From NCBI RefSeq assembly GCF_004366595.1, contig NZ_SORE01000011.1, positions 62,001-126,000 of the forward strand: a stretch of DNA of 64,000 bases, read 5' to 3'. The notes beneath the pieces were generated by a model, which made no database searches, had not been told where the DNA came from, and was given only the letters and a program-made list of their open reading frames with translations. This DNA comes from Paraburkholderia rhizosphaerae (GTDB lineage: Bacteria > Pseudomonadota > Gammaproteobacteria > Burkholderiales > Burkholderiaceae). The position numbers were made by a program, and so were the translations under genes. The stretch's first letter is position 1, and each line of letters begins with the position of its first letter. Shown piece after piece: positions 61,240-64,000 of the stretch.

Positions 61240-61587
61240 CGGCGATCCTCGAGGAACGCCGAAGAAGATGGGTAAAGGAAGATCGACGCGACGCCCAGCG
61301 GATGCGATACTGCGGCCTCACGCGTTCCGTCTTCTGGCCTGCGCGGCCCGTCATGCGGTGTTCGTGGAGGCGTGGTTCCGGTTTGGACTTGGCGGTTCGA
61401 GGCCGGTGCCACGCCTGTTGTTTCTTCGGCGAACCGCGTTTCTATCACACGCGCGGGCGCTCGCGTGACCCGACCCGGTTACGCATTTGATTTCCATCCA
61501 GCCCGTCTTTACTCCCTTCGCAACTCTCCCTGCTACAGCCGCACGGTTTTTACTGTTTCTTGCTCACGCCGCCAGATTTACGCGGAT

Positions 61588-61946
61588 TCAGACCGCCATC
61601 GACATCTGGACACTGTCGCCGGCGGCCGATTTTCCAGACACCGTCTGGAAAATCTCCGACTCTGGCCAAGCGAGATAAAACCCTCGCATGCTGGCCAGAT
61701 TAGCCTTGCCGAAGCCGCGTCCAAAGCGGCGTGCAGGTCCTCGGCGAGGCGCGCGATGAGTGCCTGACCATAACCGGCGCGCGCCTCGCCACCCTGCTCG
61801 CTTTCGACGATCCGACGCCCGATCTCCCAGTAGGCGGCCGTCATTACTGCGTTGATGTTGCGCGCCGCTGTCCGTCGCGCGGACTCGACTACGCTGACCA
61901 GATCATCGTGAAGCCCGACGTAGTCGCCAGGTGCTATTTCCGTCAT
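61588..61946 (-). pseudogene. DUF1016/YhcG-type nuclease, N-terminal remnant with frameshift
   Basis: The N-terminal DUF1016 domain: NINAVMTAAYWEIGRRIVES, GYGQALIARLAEDLHA, then after a frameshift near 61730 FGRGFGKANLASMRGFYLAW and PESEIFQTVSGKSA. It stops at 61588, before the PDDEXK nuclease half. The ATG at 61946 overlaps the HU gene stop (ATGA), so the two were translationally coupled. Confidence 0.75.
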
Positions 61947-62221
61947 GACGCGTTCACGGCCTCCTTGAAAGCCTTGCCGGCGGTGAACTTCACAGTCTTT
62001 GCAGCAGCGATCTGTATTTCTTCGCCAGTCGAAGGATTGCGTCCCGCTCGTGCCGCGCGCTGCCCGGTTGCAAATGACCCGAAGCCAATCAACTGAACTG
62101 TGCCGCCCGTGACCAGGGCATTCGTGATCGTCTCGAGCACGGCATCAATGGCTTCGCCTGTGGCCGCCTTGCTGCTGCCCGTGCCTGCGGCGACCGCGTC
62201 GATCAGTTCTTGCTTGTTCAT
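61943..62221 (-). CDS. HU-type DNA-binding protein (92 aa)
   Basis: Histone-like nucleoid protein: MNKQELIDAVAAGTGSSKAA at the start, VQLIGFGSFATGQRAARAGR and NPSTGEEIQIAA for the DNA-binding arm with the proline near residue 63. Length is standard. More diverged than housekeeping HupB and located in accessory DNA. Its stop overlaps the start of the DUF1016 gene, an unusual coupling of a nucleoid protein to a nuclease. The ATG at 62221 has a weak binding site (GGACGGAATTC). Confidence 0.92.
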   Translation of the reverse strand: MNKQELIDAVAAGTGSSKAATGEAIDAVLETITNALVTGGTVQLIGFGSFATGQRAARAGRNPSTGEEIQIAAAKTVKFTAGKAFKEAVNAS

Positions 62222-62954
62222 GAATTCCGTCCATTAGGTAAAAGTGAAACCGCACCCTACCGCATCGTCCCGCGCCAGGCAAACCGGCGATGGACGATTT
62301 CCGGCATACGGCTATGCGAGCGGTCGTCGTTCAAGCGTGACACGGGCCTAGCACCCGGTGAAACGCCCTCCTCCACCCCAATCACAAACGAAGGCCCGGA
62401 TAGCCCCAACTATTCGGACCTTCACTTTGGGTCGTCGAAATGGCCAAGTTTCTCTCTGTACTTTGCCACGCAAGGACGAAATCCCAACGCCGCGGCTCTA
62501 ACGAGTCGCGCGCCGCGCTGCTCGCGCGAGCACTCAGGAGCCGTCGAACAGACCGGTGCCGTTGGTCAGATCATGCAAGGAAAAAACAAATTTACTTTAA
62601 ATAGCACTTAAACCTCGATCGTGAAGAGCTCGTCGGTTGGCGCTCAGCGGGCCGTATCTATCTAGAGGTCAGCCTGGCCAAACGCCTTTTTCGTCCCGAG
62701 AGAGGGGGATGTGTGTCGAAAACGCCGACGGCTGGTGAGTAACAGCGCCGAGATCATTGCCTCAGCAGACGTCATCGCAGCTCCGCCCGCGTCTGCCGCA
62801 TACTCCCGTTCGCGACTGTAGACGCAAAAAATCCTAGCAAGACAATAGTCGAGAGCGAAGAAAGCAAAGATGCAAACGGTCGCGCAAAAGACAAGGGGCG
62901 CAAAGGCTTTCAACAAAGACCATAGGAATGAGAAAGCGTGAGAGGTTCCACCTA
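62222..62954. other. Intergenic, no recognised gene
   Basis: About 730 bp between HU and the IS3 element. Short frames have no motifs. The start of this stretch should contain the HU promoter. Confidence 0.4.
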
Positions 62955-62985
62955 TGGATTTGCCCCCGTACTTCCGGACACCATC

Positions 62986-63873
62986 TCACACTAAGGTTGA
63001 TGAATCGGTCCTGCGTCGGAACTCGCGTGGCGAGCGATATTTCAGCGCGCTATGCGGGTGTTTGTCGTTGTAGTGCTCGAAGGCGACGGCCAGATTGCGC
63101 ACGGCGGTCACCGCGTCCGGCTTCGGCATGAACGCAACGTAATCGCGCTTCATCGTCTTCACGAAACTCTCTGCCATGCCATTGCTTTGCGGACTGCACA
63201 CAGGCGTCGTGAGCGGTTTGAGACCAATGTCCGAGGCGAATGCGCGAGTCTTGTCCGCGATATAGCCCGAGCCGTTATCGCTGAGCCATTCGATTTGCAC
63301 AGGCGCTTTCCGGACGTTCCCGAAACGATGCTCGACAGCCGCCAGCATGACATCGCGCACCACATCGCCGCTGTGACCGCCGGTCGTCGCTGCCCAGCTC
63401 ATAGCCTCGCGATCGCAGCAATCGAGCGCGAACGTCACGCGCAGCGGCTCGCCGTTGTCGCAACGAAATTCGAAGCCGTCAGAGCACCATCGTTGGTTGC
63501 TTCGGGATACCGCCACCTTGCCGTCATGCCGACGCTCAATGCGCGGCCGCGCAGGCCGCCTGTGCAGCAGCAGATCGTGCACGCGCATCACGCGATAAAC
63601 GCGTTTGGCATTCACCGGGACCTCACATCGGGATTCCCGCTCGCATCGCAACAGGCCCCACACGCGTCGATAGCCGTAGCTCGGCAAGTCGGCAATGAGC
63701 AACCGGATTTCGTCGACGAGGCCTGCATCATTCGTTTTCCGTGCACCGCGGCCGTCCTGCCAGTCAGCAGGCCGCGCGAGCTTTACCGCCATATTCGAGC
63801 GCGCTACACCGAGAACGTCACAGACCTGCTTCATTGGTCGTCCCCTGGCAATGAGGGTGAGCGCGCAATCCAT
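62986..63873 (-). CDS. IS3-family transposase OrfB (295 aa)
   Basis: Integrase-core DDE transposase of the IS2 group. HTH_21-like segment (IRLLIADLPSYGYRRVWGLL), then the catalytic residues: Asp in QRWCSDGFEFRC, Asp in IEWLSDNGSGYIADKTRAF and Glu in PQSNGMAESFVKTMKRDYVA. Ends in HPHSALKYRSPREFRR. The frame overlaps orfA by 43 nt with an A-run near 63870, consistent with production as a frameshift fusion. It appears intact. Confidence 0.93.
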   Translation of the reverse strand: MDCALTLIARGRPMKQVCDVLGVARSNMAVKLARPADWQDGRGARKTNDAGLVDEIRLLIADLPSYGYRRVWGLLRCERESRCEVPVNAKRVYRVMRVHDLLLHRRPARPRIERRHDGKVAVSRSNQRWCSDGFEFRCDNGEPLRVTFALDCCDREAMSWAATTGGHSGDVVRDVMLAAVEHRFGNVRKAPVQIEWLSDNGSGYIADKTRAFASDIGLKPLTTPVCSPQSNGMAESFVKTMKRDYVAFMPKPDAVTAVRNLAVAFEHYNDKHPHSALKYRSPREFRRRTDSSTLV

Positions 63874-64000
63874 TTTCGCGACTTCATCACCTCCACGGCT
63901 TCCCGAAGAATCTCGTTCTCCATAGTCTTCTTGCCGAGCAGGCGTTGCAGTTCCTTTATCTGCTTCAGCGCGTCACCCAGCTCAGACGCCGGCACAACTT
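63831..64000 (-). CDS. IS3-family OrfA, C-terminal part, cut by window edge
   Basis: Reads PASELGDALKQIKELQRLLG, KKTMENEILREAVEVMKSRK, then WIARSPSLPGDDQ and stop, the leucine-zipper end of an IS3-family OrfA. The helix-turn-helix start is outside the window. Overlaps orfB. Confidence 0.85.
   Translation of the reverse strand, partial: VVPASELGDALKQIKELQRLLGKKTMENEILREAVEVMKSRKWIARSPSLPGDDQ

Larger units (their letters stand above)
58268..61480 (-). mobile_element. IS21-family element with passenger genes and an internal inversion
   Basis: Contains istA, istB, a small ORF after istB and a zinc-finger-like gene before istA. The segment between TTCA (59850-59853) and TGAA (61185-61188) is inverted, so both istA and the zinc-finger gene are split between strands. 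Flipping it restores both reading frames. Outer ends are approximate, because I could not identify the terminal repeats. Confidence 0.75.
62955..64000 (-). mobile_element. IS3-family (IS2-like) element, cut by window edge
   Basis: One terminal repeat is visible at 62955-62980 (TGGATTTGCCCCCGTACTTC and CGGACA), of the IS2 type. The orfA and orfB genes lie on the minus strand; the other end is outside the window. Confidence 0.75.

Noticed and set aside
61628..61654. Perfect 12-bp inverted repe at in the DUF1016 remnant
   Set aside because: It codes for EIFQTVSGKSA in the natural DUF1016 frame, so the symmetry is probably chance.
1..64000. CRISPR arrays
   Set aside because: No regularly spaced direct repeats of 24-40 bp were seen, and no cas genes.

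Overview
The DNA is GC-rich (roughly 60%). Its genes look like those of a Burkholderiales bacterium, most like Paraburkholderia or Caballeronia. That placement rests on protein style (Burkholderia-type GroEL and Hsp20 paralogues, KfrA, insertion-sequence families) and not on a database search. The number of insertion sequences, remnants and broken genes, plus a KfrA/integrase pair, suggests a megaplasmid or a genomic island.

1-15.8 kb is a heat-shock island built from two parallel blocks. Block 1, minus strand, is a long array: a 60-aa protein, a small YVA-type protein, a membrane protein, a fusion of a ribosome-hibernation-like domain to a sigma-70 factor, a small protein, groES, groEL and dnaK (cut by the window edge). 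On the plus strand are two small heat-shock proteins, another YVA-type protein, a third Hsp20 and a tRNA-Lys. Block 2 repeats the theme: groES-groEL and a small ORF on the minus strand; two Hsp20 genes and three small proteins on the plus strand. Three transcription units, two starting with Hsp20 and one with the 60-aa protein, share a sigma32-like promoter and a roughly 165-nt leader. The leader holds a conserved hairpin: a 7-bp stem with a 16-nt loop in all three copies.

15.8-25.5 kb is a scrambled zone. It holds ends of an IS21-like element, truncated genes (asnB, carboxymuconolactone decarboxylase, MocR, isochorismatase, Rnk), and intact TetR, SDR, LOG and SMR genes. It also has a Ser/Pro/Arg-rich protein with eukaryote-like linear motifs. 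A GlxA-type regulator is split into two halves, on opposite strands, at the two ends of an 8.5-kb segment. Flipping that segment restores the gene in frame.

25.5-39 kb is an accessory metabolic and detoxification region: methyltransferase, AtzH-like protein, two HD-domain proteins, a BBE-type FAD oxidoreductase, a GT1 glycosyltransferase, WrbA, a flavin-monooxygenase-like protein, MarR, a cupin and carboxymuconolactone-decarboxylase-like proteins.

39-50.5 kb holds a tyrosine recombinase divergent from KfrA, an IS110 remnant, MscS, a complete IS110-family element inside a YqhA/UPF0114 gene (removing it restores the frame), a complete IS66 element and a truncated MATE exporter. 50.6-54 kb is a manganese and peroxide cluster: Mn catalase, DUF892 ferritin-like protein, lipoprotein and MntH.

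54-64 kb has an unknown protein, a composite broken ORF, an RsbRD-type histidine kinase, an IS21-family element carrying a 1.3-kb internal inversion at a 4-bp inverted microhomology, an HU gene overlapping a broken DUF1016 nuclease gene, and an IS3-family (IS2-like) element cut by the window edge.
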